This document shows, piece by piece, positions 9,801 to 18,150 of a stretch of DNA of 64,000 nucleotides (position 1 is its first letter; each line of letters opens with the position of its first letter). This DNA comes from Bacteroidales bacterium. GTDB lineage: Bacteria > Bacteroidota > Bacteroidia > Bacteroidales > Lentimicrobiaceae. The translations under genes were made by a program, and so were the position numbers. The notes beneath the pieces are model-generated. The model did not search any database. It had not been told where the DNA came from and worked only from the letters and a program-made list of their open reading frames with translations. The stretch lies in assembly GCA_016705005.1 (NCBI GenBank), contig JADIZB010000041.1, positions 1 through 64,000 on the forward strand, read 5' to 3'.

Positions 9801-10096
9801 GTATAGTCCGTTTTCCGGAACGAATAATCATCCATAACCATCTCAATAGAATTGCCATCAGAAGAAAAGCCGGCGGCCATTACATCTTTAAGCATAATTA
9901 TCTGCCTGCCCGATGCCGTTTCCCAAAGTATTGCTTTGCTGTCTTCTTCAACCGAAAGCAGATACCGGCCATCGGGGGAAATTGAAGCCATTTCAATTTC
10001 GGTCTGGTGACCGCTTTGTATAACCAACTCTGGTTTTTGAGACTTAACAGGATTGAATTGTAAAGCAATACAAATAATCAGGAGAATGTTTCGCAT
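6803..10096 (-). CDS. Exported WD40-repeat caspase-like protease, paralogue 1
   Basis: The 1097-residue protein has a signal peptide (MRNILLIICIALQFNPVKSQ), then about 600 residues of WD40-type propeller repeats (ISPDGRYLLSVEED, FSPDGKKIFAGG, ITPDGRFDAS), a beta-rich linker domain (about 690-840) and a C-terminal caspase/C14 domain (about 848-1097). The catalytic dyad is visible: His930 in YYAGHG and Cys985 in ILDACQSAG. Metacaspase-like enzymes of this class cleave after basic residues; the substrate is unknown. It is the last gene of a minus-strand operon, 26 bp after its paralogue. The signal peptide places it in the periplasm or outside, unlike cytosolic death effectors. Confidence 0.9.
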   Translation of the reverse strand: MRNILLIICIALQFNPVKSQKPELVIQSGHQTEIEMASISPDGRYLLSVEEDSKAILWETASGRQIIMLKDVMAAGFSSDGNSIEMVMDDYSFRKTDYTGKILYRYPSADKGPDRSKRLMYTYYPDDGLFDWNGLIYHRDKGFQFRVNIPDYGLAHHYSPVLNQLVIGGRKTITFCNVPSGDIVQSFKLDFSENDELRFVRISPDGKWLAAGSKKDLFVVEIATGQVKHTFKYGDLTNNYRNFELINANFSNDSKNLLVLTPKQIILYEGATGNKIWETPQSGIMVNEYGANCGVLGFSPDGKKIFAGGTKKIYTANATTGALETLFTGSAAAWLDQNFLVNNDQQLVVKSGRTNFVNWNLSSGAMEKAVPVSSIDECINVSSDGKSFFIFPDRNFAKKLNVSGTILKEYPTDVTANMPATIGQSYDGKYIATSGRFACDTCLSTWHESYNLYVYDAISGKKIISRPGEAAAATFANHSNLLAIKDNFDKLPLRFIDIPTGKVVSEINLPQKSGSPSKMQFSSTDRYFVIHSPAINIIDMASKRIITIAKDLPDNSSCITARFSSDEKYYVMGGGNGKVFFYDIAAGNYDPALTIDCSVSRVEGISFTKSDRFMFLNSEDNFIQVWDLSIRKLVATLYPNTTTNDWAVITPDGRFDASVNAQSYMFFRKDLDLFPLSSLFEQFYTPALLPRILAGEVFPEVEVDFNIIKQAPVVKIRYQEIDHRNLEVEDDIATYINATGLAEVTVTASSKDDIIDEIRLFHNGKIVTLTTRNLIVEDESINREASKKYTITLLPGENKLRALALNSQRTESKPSEISVIYRQDNQSAPVKPVIPGNSMIDPVDKSATLHLIVVGINQYQNPSMSLNYALADATAFKMELEKDVKTIISNINTHFVTDGLANKQGIQQAFEEVQKTAKPTDVLIFYYAGHGVIGKDKEFYLVPTDVSDLKNVQTELEQKGIPSGLLQQYAIDIQAQKQLFILDACQSAGAFEALLSSNGDQQKSIAVVARSTGTHWMAASGAQQYANEFSQLGHGAFTYVLLEALKGSAAADKMITVNGLKNYLQQGVPELMKKYSGTLQYPASYGFGNDFPVEILK

Positions 10097-10122
10097 ATAA
10101 GTGAACTATTTGACAGATAAGA

Positions 10123-13100
10123 TTACTTCAGTATTTCAACCGGAAAATCATTCCCAAATCCATAACTGGCCGGGTATTGGAGTGTTCCGCTGTATTTCTT
10201 CATCAATTCAGGAACGCCCTGCTGCAGGTAGTTTTTCAGACCATTCACGGTAATCATTTTATCGGCAGCAGCCGAACCTTTCAGCGCTTCGAGCAGCACA
10301 TAGGTAAAAGCGCCATGTCCCAGTTGTGAAAACTCATTGGCATACTGCTGGGCCCCGCTGGCGGCCATCCAGTGGGTTCCGGTACTACGCGAGACCACGG
10401 CAATACTCTTTTGCTGGTCGCCATCGGCACTCAGCATTTCGTTGAAAGCGCCGGCACTCTGGCAGGCATCGAGGATGAAAAGCTGCTTTCGGGCCTGTAT
10501 GTCAACGGCATATTGTTGCAATAACTTTGCAGAAAAACCTTTTTGTTCCAGTTCAGCCTGAACATTTTTCAAATCACTGACATCGTTGGGGACCAGGTAG
10601 AATTCCTTGTTTTTGCCAATTACGCCATGTCCTGCATAATAGAAAACGAAAACATCTGCCGCTTCAGCCGATTTCATTACTTCATCAAAGGCCTGCTGAA
10701 TTCCCTGCTTGTTGGCCAGCCCATCGGTTACAAAATGGGTGTTGACGTTTGCAATGATGGATTTAACATCCTTCTCAAGCTCCTGCTTGAAGGCGGTGGC
10801 ATCGGCCAGGGCATAGTTGAGGCTCATGGAGGAGTTTTGGTACTGGTTGATGCCCACCACAATCAGGTGCAGGGTGGCGTTTTTGTCAACCTGGTCAACA
10901 ATAGCGTTTCCGGGCACAACAGGCTTAACAGGTACAGGCTGGTTACCTGAATTGTAGGTAATCGCAATCTCATCGGGTCTGCTTTCGGTGCGCTGGCTGT
11001 TGATGGCTACCGCCCTGAATGTATTTACCCCGGGCAACAGATTGATGGTGTACTTTTTCGAATCCGAGCCATCCTCATCCGTCACAAAAAGGCCACGGGT
11101 GGCTAGATTCACCGCTTTCCCATTGTGAAAAAGCCTGATTTCATCCACCATGTCTCCAGGTGCTGTGGCAACCACAGTGAGCTCAGCCAATCCGGTTAAA
11201 TTGCTGTATTCTGCATTGTCGTTGGTATTTCGTTGCTTTTCAGCATACAGTATCTTAACATTGACCATTTTGAGCACCTCGTCAATTTTCGGCGGAAAAA
11301 ACGTTTCTCCGTTGATTTTCCTACGCAGCAAATCGGGGGTGTAAAACTGCTCGAAAAAGCGATCAAGCGTAATCACCGTATTGTCATTGACAAAGTATAA
11401 TTCCGCCATCCCGTTTGTGCTTCCATCAAACAGGCTCTCCGGCGAAACAAAGACATACTCATTGGTCTTTTCGATGAAGTAATAGGTACCATAGAGCTCC
11501 CCTGAATCTGTTTTCCATACCTGCACGCCTTTTTGAGTTGTGGGGGTGTACATGATTTTTCCGTCGTCTGCAAATTGCACTCCCATAAAATATGCGTTGT
11601 TCTGAGATGTTACCTCCTTGTTGAGATTCCCTTCCAGGTCGAAAAGAGAAATATTGTAAGTGGCCTCCTTGTAAATTACTTCACGACCCATGGCAAGGAT
11701 GCCCCTGGTTTGGTTATAGCCCAGGTATTTCATGGATGATGTTGTGATCTTCCGCTCGAAGGTTAAATCCGTTGCACTGTAAATCCTGAATTCATTTTTT
11801 TCGACGCTGGTAATCAGGTAATAATGGCTCTCACCTAAAAAATGCACCGTGGCATTACCGTTTTCGCCGGCTTGCTGAACCAGTTGTTTTTTACTATCCA
11901 TATCATACAGGCAGCGGAATGTTCCGTTTTCTGTAGGTATAATGCAGGCAAAATATTTACCATCGCTGCTGGCTGATTTTCCCTTCACAAAAGAGTCAGG
12001 TGTATTCAGATACTTTGTGAAGGATCCGGAAGCAATATCCAGCACGCCAATGTATTTCGACATACCGTTTTCAATAAAGATCTTTGTCCCTGATTTGTTG
12101 AAAAAGAAATAATAATAGGATTCTATACCCGGTGGCAGGGGAATTTTTTTGATGATTTTGCCCGTGATATTGTCAGCAACCGTAATCTGCTTTCCGATGC
12201 CTGCAATCCTCTTTCCATCGGGACTATAGATCGGCACTCCTTCTACAGGGATGATTTTTTCAGGCCGGTAGGTTTCCGGATGAAAGCTTCTCGACAAAGC
12301 GTCTTCGGTACCGATGTTGAAAACGGAGTCAGGCAATGGGTGCTGGTTAACAATGTTGGCATAAAAGGCTTTAAAATCAGCGATTCTGTTGGTAAAGCCT
12401 GTCCTGGTGCTGTTCGTCGCAGGATCATACACTTTCAGAATTTTGAAATCATTGTATGCCAACTTGCCTGAAGGCAGCGCGGTTGCTGAGTTTGCCCAAT
12501 ATATACCTGCTTCACCATAAAAAGTAGGATCAATGGTTTTTTTGATCAGCGACAAATCGCTTAATGAATACAAACCGACAACGTTCGTCAGTTTTTCATA
12601 ATCATTCTCAAAAACAAAAATCCCTTTGACTGATGGAACAACAAACTGTAAATTGGTTGTAAAAGTTTTGCTCTTTATCAGGTTTCCACTCAGGGCATCG
12701 TATAAATCGAGTTTGTTTTCCTCAGCAATGGCTACTTTGCCGGACGCAGGATCATAGAAAGTACTGGCCCCCCTGTTATCTTCTTTTTTGTATTGAACAC
12801 TTTTCCCGGTTTCGGTATCGACAATACACCAGTTGAACCGGTTCAGGGTGACAATCCGGCCGGGTTCATTCCAATAGATTTTCGGCTCTCCGTAATCAAT
12901 CTGGGTTCCAACCGCGGCTATTTGCCTGATATATTTACCGGTCAGGGCATTGTAAATATTTATGTTGTTATACTCAATGGTAGCAATCTGCTGATTGTCG
13001 GGCGAGAGCACAACCGGGTAGTAAACGGAAACCTCACAGATCAGTTCCCCGGTTTGAATGTTGTAGTAGAAAGCCCCGTTTTTGGTCCCGACCAGAATAT

Positions 13101-13365
13101 TTTTGTTGTCAGATGAAAATTGCAGGCTGATGTTTTCGTTTTCCCTGTTGCTGATTTTCATTTCTATGGAATAGAGTTGCTTTTCAAGCAGGGCGTCCCA
13201 GATAACAATGGATTTATAGGCCGTAGTTGCAACAAGGGATCCGTCAGCAGAGGTGGTCATCTGATCGATATTGGATGCGTTGCCCTGGGGAACAACCAAC
13301 CTGGTTTTTTGTGCCTGAACCTGTATTGTGCAAATTGTCAGAATAATAAATAGAATCCTGGCCAT
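10123..13365 (-). CDS. Exported WD40-repeat caspase-like protease, paralogue 2
   Basis: The 1080-residue paralogue of the downstream gene has the same order: signal peptide (MARILFIILTICTIQVQAQ), WD40-like propeller blades to about residue 650, beta-rich linker, and C14 caspase domain with His913 (YYAGHG) and Cys968 (ILDACQSAG). From STGTHW to the C-terminus the two proteins are identical, whereas the propellers are strongly diverged, so the protease ends are either under strong constraint or homogenised by gene conversion. The propellers probably give the two enzymes different partners. The gene lies 34 bp after the papain-like protease gene and 26 bp before paralogue 1. Confidence 0.9.
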   Translation of the reverse strand: MARILFIILTICTIQVQAQKTRLVVPQGNASNIDQMTTSADGSLVATTAYKSIVIWDALLEKQLYSIEMKISNRENENISLQFSSDNKNILVGTKNGAFYYNIQTGELICEVSVYYPVVLSPDNQQIATIEYNNINIYNALTGKYIRQIAAVGTQIDYGEPKIYWNEPGRIVTLNRFNWCIVDTETGKSVQYKKEDNRGASTFYDPASGKVAIAEENKLDLYDALSGNLIKSKTFTTNLQFVVPSVKGIFVFENDYEKLTNVVGLYSLSDLSLIKKTIDPTFYGEAGIYWANSATALPSGKLAYNDFKILKVYDPATNSTRTGFTNRIADFKAFYANIVNQHPLPDSVFNIGTEDALSRSFHPETYRPEKIIPVEGVPIYSPDGKRIAGIGKQITVADNITGKIIKKIPLPPGIESYYYFFFNKSGTKIFIENGMSKYIGVLDIASGSFTKYLNTPDSFVKGKSASSDGKYFACIIPTENGTFRCLYDMDSKKQLVQQAGENGNATVHFLGESHYYLITSVEKNEFRIYSATDLTFERKITTSSMKYLGYNQTRGILAMGREVIYKEATYNISLFDLEGNLNKEVTSQNNAYFMGVQFADDGKIMYTPTTQKGVQVWKTDSGELYGTYYFIEKTNEYVFVSPESLFDGSTNGMAELYFVNDNTVITLDRFFEQFYTPDLLRRKINGETFFPPKIDEVLKMVNVKILYAEKQRNTNDNAEYSNLTGLAELTVVATAPGDMVDEIRLFHNGKAVNLATRGLFVTDEDGSDSKKYTINLLPGVNTFRAVAINSQRTESRPDEIAITYNSGNQPVPVKPVVPGNAIVDQVDKNATLHLIVVGINQYQNSSMSLNYALADATAFKQELEKDVKSIIANVNTHFVTDGLANKQGIQQAFDEVMKSAEAADVFVFYYAGHGVIGKNKEFYLVPNDVSDLKNVQAELEQKGFSAKLLQQYAVDIQARKQLFILDACQSAGAFNEMLSADGDQQKSIAVVSRSTGTHWMAASGAQQYANEFSQLGHGAFTYVLLEALKGSAAADKMITVNGLKNYLQQGVPELMKKYSGTLQYPASYGFGNDFPVEILK

Positions 13366-13399
13366 AGCTTAAAACTTTAAAAATGCTTCAGTTATCCTG

Positions 13400-14992
13400 T
13401 TAATTGTGCCTTATTTCAACCATCAGCGGCACCACTGAACCGGTTGCAAATTCAGTATTCCGGTTGTCATCGTCCTCAACTGTCAGATTTCGCGTGTTGT
13501 ATTTAACATTCACCCGGAAGCCAACTCTGTTTGAATCATAGCTGATTTTATCCTTTGCGATAAGCTTATCGCCCAATGCTGCGGCTATTTTCGCTGACAA
13601 CCCCCCGCTGGTTTTATTCATAACGGAAAGCATATCATTCATATTCAGCGGCTCTTTCGAATAAAGGATCAGGAGGTAGTCTGTTCCTTTGTTCTCATCC
13701 ATTTTTATGATCTTAGTGTCGGATGGGAAAGCAACGATGCTGTTGCTGCCTACATGGGTTGACGTGAGATCATCGAATGGAAGAATACGGTTTATTTTTC
13801 CGGTAAGATCGGTTGCAAAAGCATAAATATAAGCCTCATTGTCAATGGTCATATAAAAACGGAATTTGGTACCGCTCGTATAACTGTTCATCATGGTATA
13901 TGCTACCAGGTCTTCCTTGATGACGATATCTTCCTCGACCATCAGGTTTCGCGATGAGATTTTGTTAACCGGCATATCCTCTCCGGTGTTCAGTTTAAAC
14001 TCAATGCTTCCGCTGAGGCTCATGGTAAGGACATCGGGCTGAGGTTGAGGCTGAGGCTGAGGTTGAGGCTGAGGTTCAGGCGTTGGTGGAGGTACAGGGG
14101 CAATCTTTTCTTCCGGATCAGGGGTGAAAGGATTCCCAAATACCTGCAAGCCTAGTATGCAATAGCGGGCATAATCATCGTATCGCATCCAGACATAGCC
14201 ATGATCAGCCCATCCGGTTCCCCAACTGTTCAGAATCCGGAAAGCACCGCCGTATTTATTGTCATCAAAGCCTACTACTGCCATAGCATGGCCATTGTGT
14301 TTCCAATCTTTATCCACTTCATTGGGGTCCGAAGTCCATACGTCAGTTTTAATCTTAAAGAAGCTTTCAGGCAGGTGAAAACCACCGGAAACCGGAGAGC
14401 CTTCGAGTATTGATTTTTTCGTCATTTCAATCACTTCACCGGGTGACTTAGCGTATTCGCCCGGAGCGAAAAGAACGGAAGCATCTTTGATGGTATATTT
14501 CAGTGCTTCGGCAACTGCATCGGTGCTGAAATTTACCTCGCAATTGTATGGAACCGTCCGGATAAATGGCGTTCCCATGTTTATAAGCGTCAGCAAAGCC
14601 ATGATCGGATCACTCCCCAACTGACAATTGAAGTCGGTAGAGTCTTTTATTATTTCATACAAATAACTGGGCGAAAAAACATACTTATCAATGATTGATT
14701 GATCGGTAATTTCGTGCATTTTTGCGTACAACAAAGTTGCAATCCCATAACCATTTGCAAATGCTACACAGGTGCCATGGTCGCCCTGATCGCCGGGCGT
14801 AGGACAAAATTGTTCAAGAGAAGCCTGCTCAGGCATTCCGCGGAAACTCTGAAACGAGAGCTGCACTTTTCGCGGTGTCTTTGAAATTGTGGCCATATCG
14901 AAATTGGCACCCATACCACGACGATCCTGGGCATACAATGATACAGTCAGCCCTGCTAAAATCAGAAAGACTGATAAGGTTATTTTGTTCAT
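13400..14992 (-). CDS. Exported papain-like (C1) protease with DUF4384 tail
   Basis: The 530-residue protein starts with a signal peptide (about 1-22). Residues 60-285 form a C1 papain fold: Gln69 and Cys75 in GDQGDHGTCVAF, His235 in GHAMAVVGF and Asn255 in ILNSWGTGW, the full catalytic set. A proline/glutamine linker of PQ repeats (about 299-319) leads to a DUF4384-like C-terminal domain (about 325-530). It lacks an obvious inhibitory pro-region of normal size. As the first gene of the three-gene operon it is probably transcribed with both caspase-like genes, giving an exported set of three cysteine proteases. Confidence 0.88.
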   Translation of the reverse strand: MNKITLSVFLILAGLTVSLYAQDRRGMGANFDMATISKTPRKVQLSFQSFRGMPEQASLEQFCPTPGDQGDHGTCVAFANGYGIATLLYAKMHEITDQSIIDKYVFSPSYLYEIIKDSTDFNCQLGSDPIMALLTLINMGTPFIRTVPYNCEVNFSTDAVAEALKYTIKDASVLFAPGEYAKSPGEVIEMTKKSILEGSPVSGGFHLPESFFKIKTDVWTSDPNEVDKDWKHNGHAMAVVGFDDNKYGGAFRILNSWGTGWADHGYVWMRYDDYARYCILGLQVFGNPFTPDPEEKIAPVPPPTPEPQPQPQPQPQPQPDVLTMSLSGSIEFKLNTGEDMPVNKISSRNLMVEEDIVIKEDLVAYTMMNSYTSGTKFRFYMTIDNEAYIYAFATDLTGKINRILPFDDLTSTHVGSNSIVAFPSDTKIIKMDENKGTDYLLILYSKEPLNMNDMLSVMNKTSGGLSAKIAAALGDKLIAKDKISYDSNRVGFRVNVKYNTRNLTVEDDDNRNTEFATGSVVPLMVEIRHN

Positions 14993-15451
14993 TTCAGGGG
15001 ATGGAATTAAGTTTATGATTTAGAAAGTTTTTTATAATAGTCCTGTTGACAACAATCCTTACCGACACATTCAAATCAAAAGAAGACCATCCGTTTATAG
15101 AAAGGGAGCTATCTGTGGGGAGATTCTGAAATTGCCGGTCATTGTGAAATGACAAGGATGGTAATTTTTTCAAAAGTATGTTCATTGATCAGGGTGGACA
15201 ATACCTAGCAATACTGATATTTTATTGTTGCTCATCGTTGTACTTCCCAAATAAAATCACCAGGCGTGATTTGCAGAAAAGCCTTCTTTAATTTTTAAAG
15301 ATCTGGCACAACCATGGTTGTGGACAATTTCTCAAGCCCAAAACAAACGAAACCGGGACCAGACTTAAAACGCAGAACCAACAATTTTTTATTCACTTTC
15401 CAACCCTTAAAAATTTCTCCTGTCATTAAATCATCATCAAAAATCATCACT
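14993..15451. other. Divergent intergenic region
   Basis: This gap separates the leftward protease operon from the rightward GIN-domain gene. It holds a candidate promoter for the operon (15171-15202, minus strand). The open frames inside have no recognisable features, and the longer in-frame extension of the GIN gene (from 15314) lies ahead of its lipoprotein signal, so I treat it as untranslated. Confidence 0.5.
15171..15202 (-). promoter_or_regulatory. Candidate Bacteroidota promoter of protease operon
   Basis: On the minus strand TACTTTTG (plus 15171-15178) matches the -7 consensus TAnnTTTG. Twenty bases upstream ATTG (plus 15199-15202) resembles the -33 TTTG. It would give a 5' leader of about 170 bases before the papain-like gene. 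Confidence 0.4.
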
Positions 15452-16195
15452 ATGAAAACCATAGAAAGACCACAAATAGTCATCAGCTCGGCGCTTTTTA
15501 TCCTGCTTGCCATTATCCTGCTGATGCTCACAACCACAAGCTGCATCAGGGAAAGAATCGAAGGCAATTATGATCTTCAGACTGAAGAGCGTAACTCCGG
15601 GTCATTCACCGGGGTTGAATCGAAGGGAAGTTTCCGGGTAGAAATAATACCTGACGACGATACCTGGATTGAGGTAAAAGCCGAATCAAACGTGATTCCC
15701 TACATTGAAACATGGACCAACGGAAACACCCTGATCGTTGAATACAGGCACGGATATAACATTCGCGAGCATTATCCTGTTGAAGTGTTTCTGCATACCC
15801 CTGACCTTGAAAGTATCAGTCTGTCGGGCTCGGGCAGGGTGGTCAGCGGCAGTTTTGACACCCCGCGTGCCGATATCCGCATCTCAGGCTCAGGAAGCAT
15901 TGATTGTGCTTTCGAAACTGACCACCTGGAAGCAGCAGTTTCCGGATCTGGCAATCTTATGATCAGTGGAACAGCTACCGAAACCGAACTCCGTATTTCA
16001 GGGTCAGGCAATATTCAGTCACTGGATCTTCTGCAGTATAACTGCTCGGCCAATATCTCGGGCAGCGGAAACATCAAAGCCTCGGTATCCCATTCACTCG
16101 ATGCCCACATCTCAGGCAGCGGCTGCGTATACTACATCGGTGATCCGGTGGTGAGTTCGCACATCAGTGGGTCGGGGAGGGTTGTGAAGTATTAG
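15452..16195 (+). CDS. Head GIN domain (DUF2807) lipoprotein
   Basis: A 247-residue protein starting at the Met before a lipoprotein signal (lipobox TTTSC). The body is a right-handed beta structure with many glycine/serine turns (SGSGRVVSGSFDTPRADIRI; later ISGSGNI repeated), typical of DUF2807, the head GIN domain family of putative adhesins. An upstream in-frame ATG would add 46 residues in front of the signal, so I reject it. The gene runs away from the protease operon and is followed by a hairpin-containing repeat. Confidence 0.88.
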   Translation: MKTIERPQIVISSALFILLAIILLMLTTTSCIRERIEGNYDLQTEERNSGSFTGVESKGSFRVEIIPDDDTWIEVKAESNVIPYIETWTNGNTLIVEYRHGYNIREHYPVEVFLHTPDLESISLSGSGRVVSGSFDTPRADIRISGSGSIDCAFETDHLEAAVSGSGNLMISGTATETELRISGSGNIQSLDLLQYNCSANISGSGNIKASVSHSLDAHISGSGCVYYIGDPVVSSHISGSGRVVKY

Positions 16196-16199
16196 GGAA

Positions 16200-16260
16200 G
16201 TAAAAAGTAAAAAAAAAGTAAAAAGTTAGCCCTGCCTGCCGCAGGCAGGTAAAAAGTGAA
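16200..16260. repeat. GTAAAAAGT repeat with GC-rich hairpin
   Basis: A run of GTAAAAAGT-like units surrounds the hairpin CCTGCCTGC / GCAGGCAGG (16231-16249, nine perfect pairs). It may terminate the GIN gene. A related element in opposite orientation is found at about 56040-56100. Confidence 0.55.
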
Positions 16261-16321
16261 AATGCTAAAGCACTAACTGCGGAAGTCAGGGATGGTGGCA
16301 GAAGGAACTTTTGGCTACTAA

Positions 16322-16891
16322 ATGCAAAGTGAAACAAAACAAATACAGATCAGGAAAAACGAAACAATCACCTCAAAACAACTCAATGTGAAAAGAAATA
16401 CCATCTTCATTCTGTTTCTTCTGATGGCATCGGCGGAGACATTCAGTCAGAATTACCAGCAGGCGGCCGGATTCAGGTTGGGTGCTGCAAGCGGATTGAC
16501 CTACCGCCGGTTTCTGGCGAACGACATCAGCGGCGAATTGATGCTGCTGACCCAGAATCACGGGAAAGTGCTGGCATTTGTCGTGCAGAAACACAAACCG
16601 GCACTGCTGTTTGATGACCTTGATGTCACCTTTATCTATGGTGCCGGGGCGCACATCGGCGTGGCCGACAGATACCGGATACACAACGATAATTCGGCTA
16701 TTGAATACGACCAATGGTATTCAGCCAAGCTGCAGCTGGGGCTGGATGCCTTTGCCGCATTCGAATACCAGGTGCCCCGCTACCCGGTTACGGTGAGCCT
16801 CGAATGCAAACCCTATTTTGAACTGTTCGACGACCATCTTTTCGGAATACATATGCCCGTGATCGCTTTCGGGGCGCGGTACACCTTTTAA
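16322..16891 (+). CDS. Hypothetical outer-membrane protein
   Basis: A protein of 189 residues from the ATG; an in-frame GTG at 16388 begins exactly at the signal peptide (VKRNTIFILFLLMASAETFS) and may be the true start. The mature part alternates hydrophobic and polar residues and ends in a phenylalanine (FGARYTF), as outer-membrane beta barrels do. It is 78 bp upstream of another small barrel-like gene. No specific function can be assigned. Confidence 0.65.
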   Translation: MQSETKQIQIRKNETITSKQLNVKRNTIFILFLLMASAETFSQNYQQAAGFRLGAASGLTYRRFLANDISGELMLLTQNHGKVLAFVVQKHKPALLFDDLDVTFIYGAGAHIGVADRYRIHNDNSAIEYDQWYSAKLQLGLDAFAAFEYQVPRYPVTVSLECKPYFELFDDHLFGIHMPVIAFGARYTF

Positions 16892-16969
16892 GTAAGCCCG
16901 GAGAATCGCCTTTCTGGAAACAAAGTGAAACCCTCAAGTCAATAAAAAACCATATAAAACACTCAGAAA

Positions 16970-17671
16970 ATGAAAAGAATAACCATAATTATGCTGTTGC
17001 TGGCTGCCTTTCTTACCCCTGCACTCAAAGCGCAGGATACCCTCCGTTTGTTTGGCCACAAGGAACGCTACGGCCAGAAGAAACAGATGCGTTCAGGCGA
17101 CCGCCCGTCATCCGAAATCCAGACCCTCACCGGGCCGGGCCATAAAGTCGGTTTTTATTTCGGCTTTCATACCGATTATTCACAGATTGCCGATTATGAC
17201 GCCTTCAGCGCCGGGGTAAACCTTGCCATGATCGCCAACCATGGGCTGGCTATCGGAATCGCCGGAAGGGGATTCTTTACCGAGACATTCGATCAGCCTG
17301 ACGGATCGGGAGGTTTGACAAACTACAGCTATGATGGCGGTTACGGCGGTATTCTGGTTGAGCCAATCGTCCTGCCGAAGTTTCCGGTGCATGTTTCCTT
17401 TCCCGTGATCCTCGGTGCCGGAGGCATTGCCAAAAACAGGCTGACCAACTTTGAGTATCCCTACGATTATACCGATGTTTATACCGAAGATGCTGAAGCT
17501 TTCCTGATCGCTGAACCCGGTATTGAAGTGGAATTCAATGTGGCCCGCTGGATGCGCCTTGCCGTCGGTGGAAGTTACCGTTTTACCACCTCACTCGGCC
17601 CAAAAGAATTTGATTCAGATATGCTGAACGGATTTACGGGTGGACTTTCGCTGAAGTTCGGGATGTTCTGA
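16970..17671 (+). CDS. Hypothetical outer-membrane beta-barrel protein
   Basis: The 233-residue protein has a signal peptide (MKRITIIMLLLAAFLTPALKAQ) and amphipathic strands such as GFYFGFHTDYSQI and AVGGSYRFTTSL, ending in LSLKFGMF with a terminal Phe, a hallmark of outer-membrane barrels. It probably forms a pair with the preceding gene. Role unknown. Confidence 0.7.
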   Translation: MKRITIIMLLLAAFLTPALKAQDTLRLFGHKERYGQKKQMRSGDRPSSEIQTLTGPGHKVGFYFGFHTDYSQIADYDAFSAGVNLAMIANHGLAIGIAGRGFFTETFDQPDGSGGLTNYSYDGGYGGILVEPIVLPKFPVHVSFPVILGAGGIAKNRLTNFEYPYDYTDVYTEDAEAFLIAEPGIEVEFNVARWMRLAVGGSYRFTTSLGPKEFDSDMLNGFTGGLSLKFGMF

Positions 17672-17698
17672 GAAGATGCATTGAACGGAGCCCTTTGT

Positions 17699-17766
17699 CC
17701 GGTGGTTTCGACTCCGCTCAACCCCCGGGGTGATATTCGGTGGTCGAGCGGAGTCGAGACCACCAA
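17699..17766. repeat. REP-like palindrome 1
   Basis: GGTGGTTTCGACTCCGCTC at 17701-17719 is complementary to GAGCGGAGTCGAGACCACC at 17746-17764. This is the first member of a palindrome family spread over 17.7-18.9 kb. Confidence 0.8.
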
Positions 17767-17820
17767 TTGTTGTAGCGTAGTCAGAACCACCACAATACAG
17801 GTAAATTTGGAACCTGCATT

Positions 17821-18150
17821 TCACAAAGTAGTATCTGGATGTCTGTTTAATTTATTTAGAAAATGAGTCAGATTCATACATTTGGCTAATCTGCGTAATT
17901 CTTCAGCATTTTTAATAATCAGAGCTTCCTTCTTCCCTCTTGACCAACGCTGTATTTGTTTTTCACGTTTGAACGCATCATCAATTCTATCGAATTCCTC
18001 AAAATAGACTAATTGCACCGGAAGCCTTTTCTTTGTGAAATTCGCACCTTCTCCCATTGAATGTTCTATGATTCTCCTGTTCAGGTCAATAGTGCTACCG
18101 ATGTAAAGCCTGTCATCATAACATCTCAGAATATACATATAACCTTTCAT
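17821..18150 (-). CDS. GIY-YIG domain nuclease-like protein
   Basis: The 109-residue protein has the GIY-YIG core: YMYILRCYDDRLYIGSTID at the N-terminus (YIL in place of GIY, then YIG), an Arg-containing helix NRRIIEHSMGEG, and FDRIDDAFKREKQIQRWSR. This matches the UPF0213/YhbQ-type single-domain subgroup with nuclease fold and poorly known targets. It is embedded among REP-like palindromes on both sides, which may be coincidence or may show a role in REP mobility. Confidence 0.85.
   Translation of the reverse strand: MKGYMYILRCYDDRLYIGSTIDLNRRIIEHSMGEGANFTKKRLPVQLVYFEEFDRIDDAFKREKQIQRWSRGKKEALIIKNAEELRRLAKCMNLTHFLNKLNRHPDTTL

Noticed and set aside
6803..14992. Caspase/WD40 genes as an abortive-infection defence system
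   Set aside because: All three proteins carry signal peptides, so the proteases act outside the cytosol; no sensor or toxin partner typical of defence islands is present.
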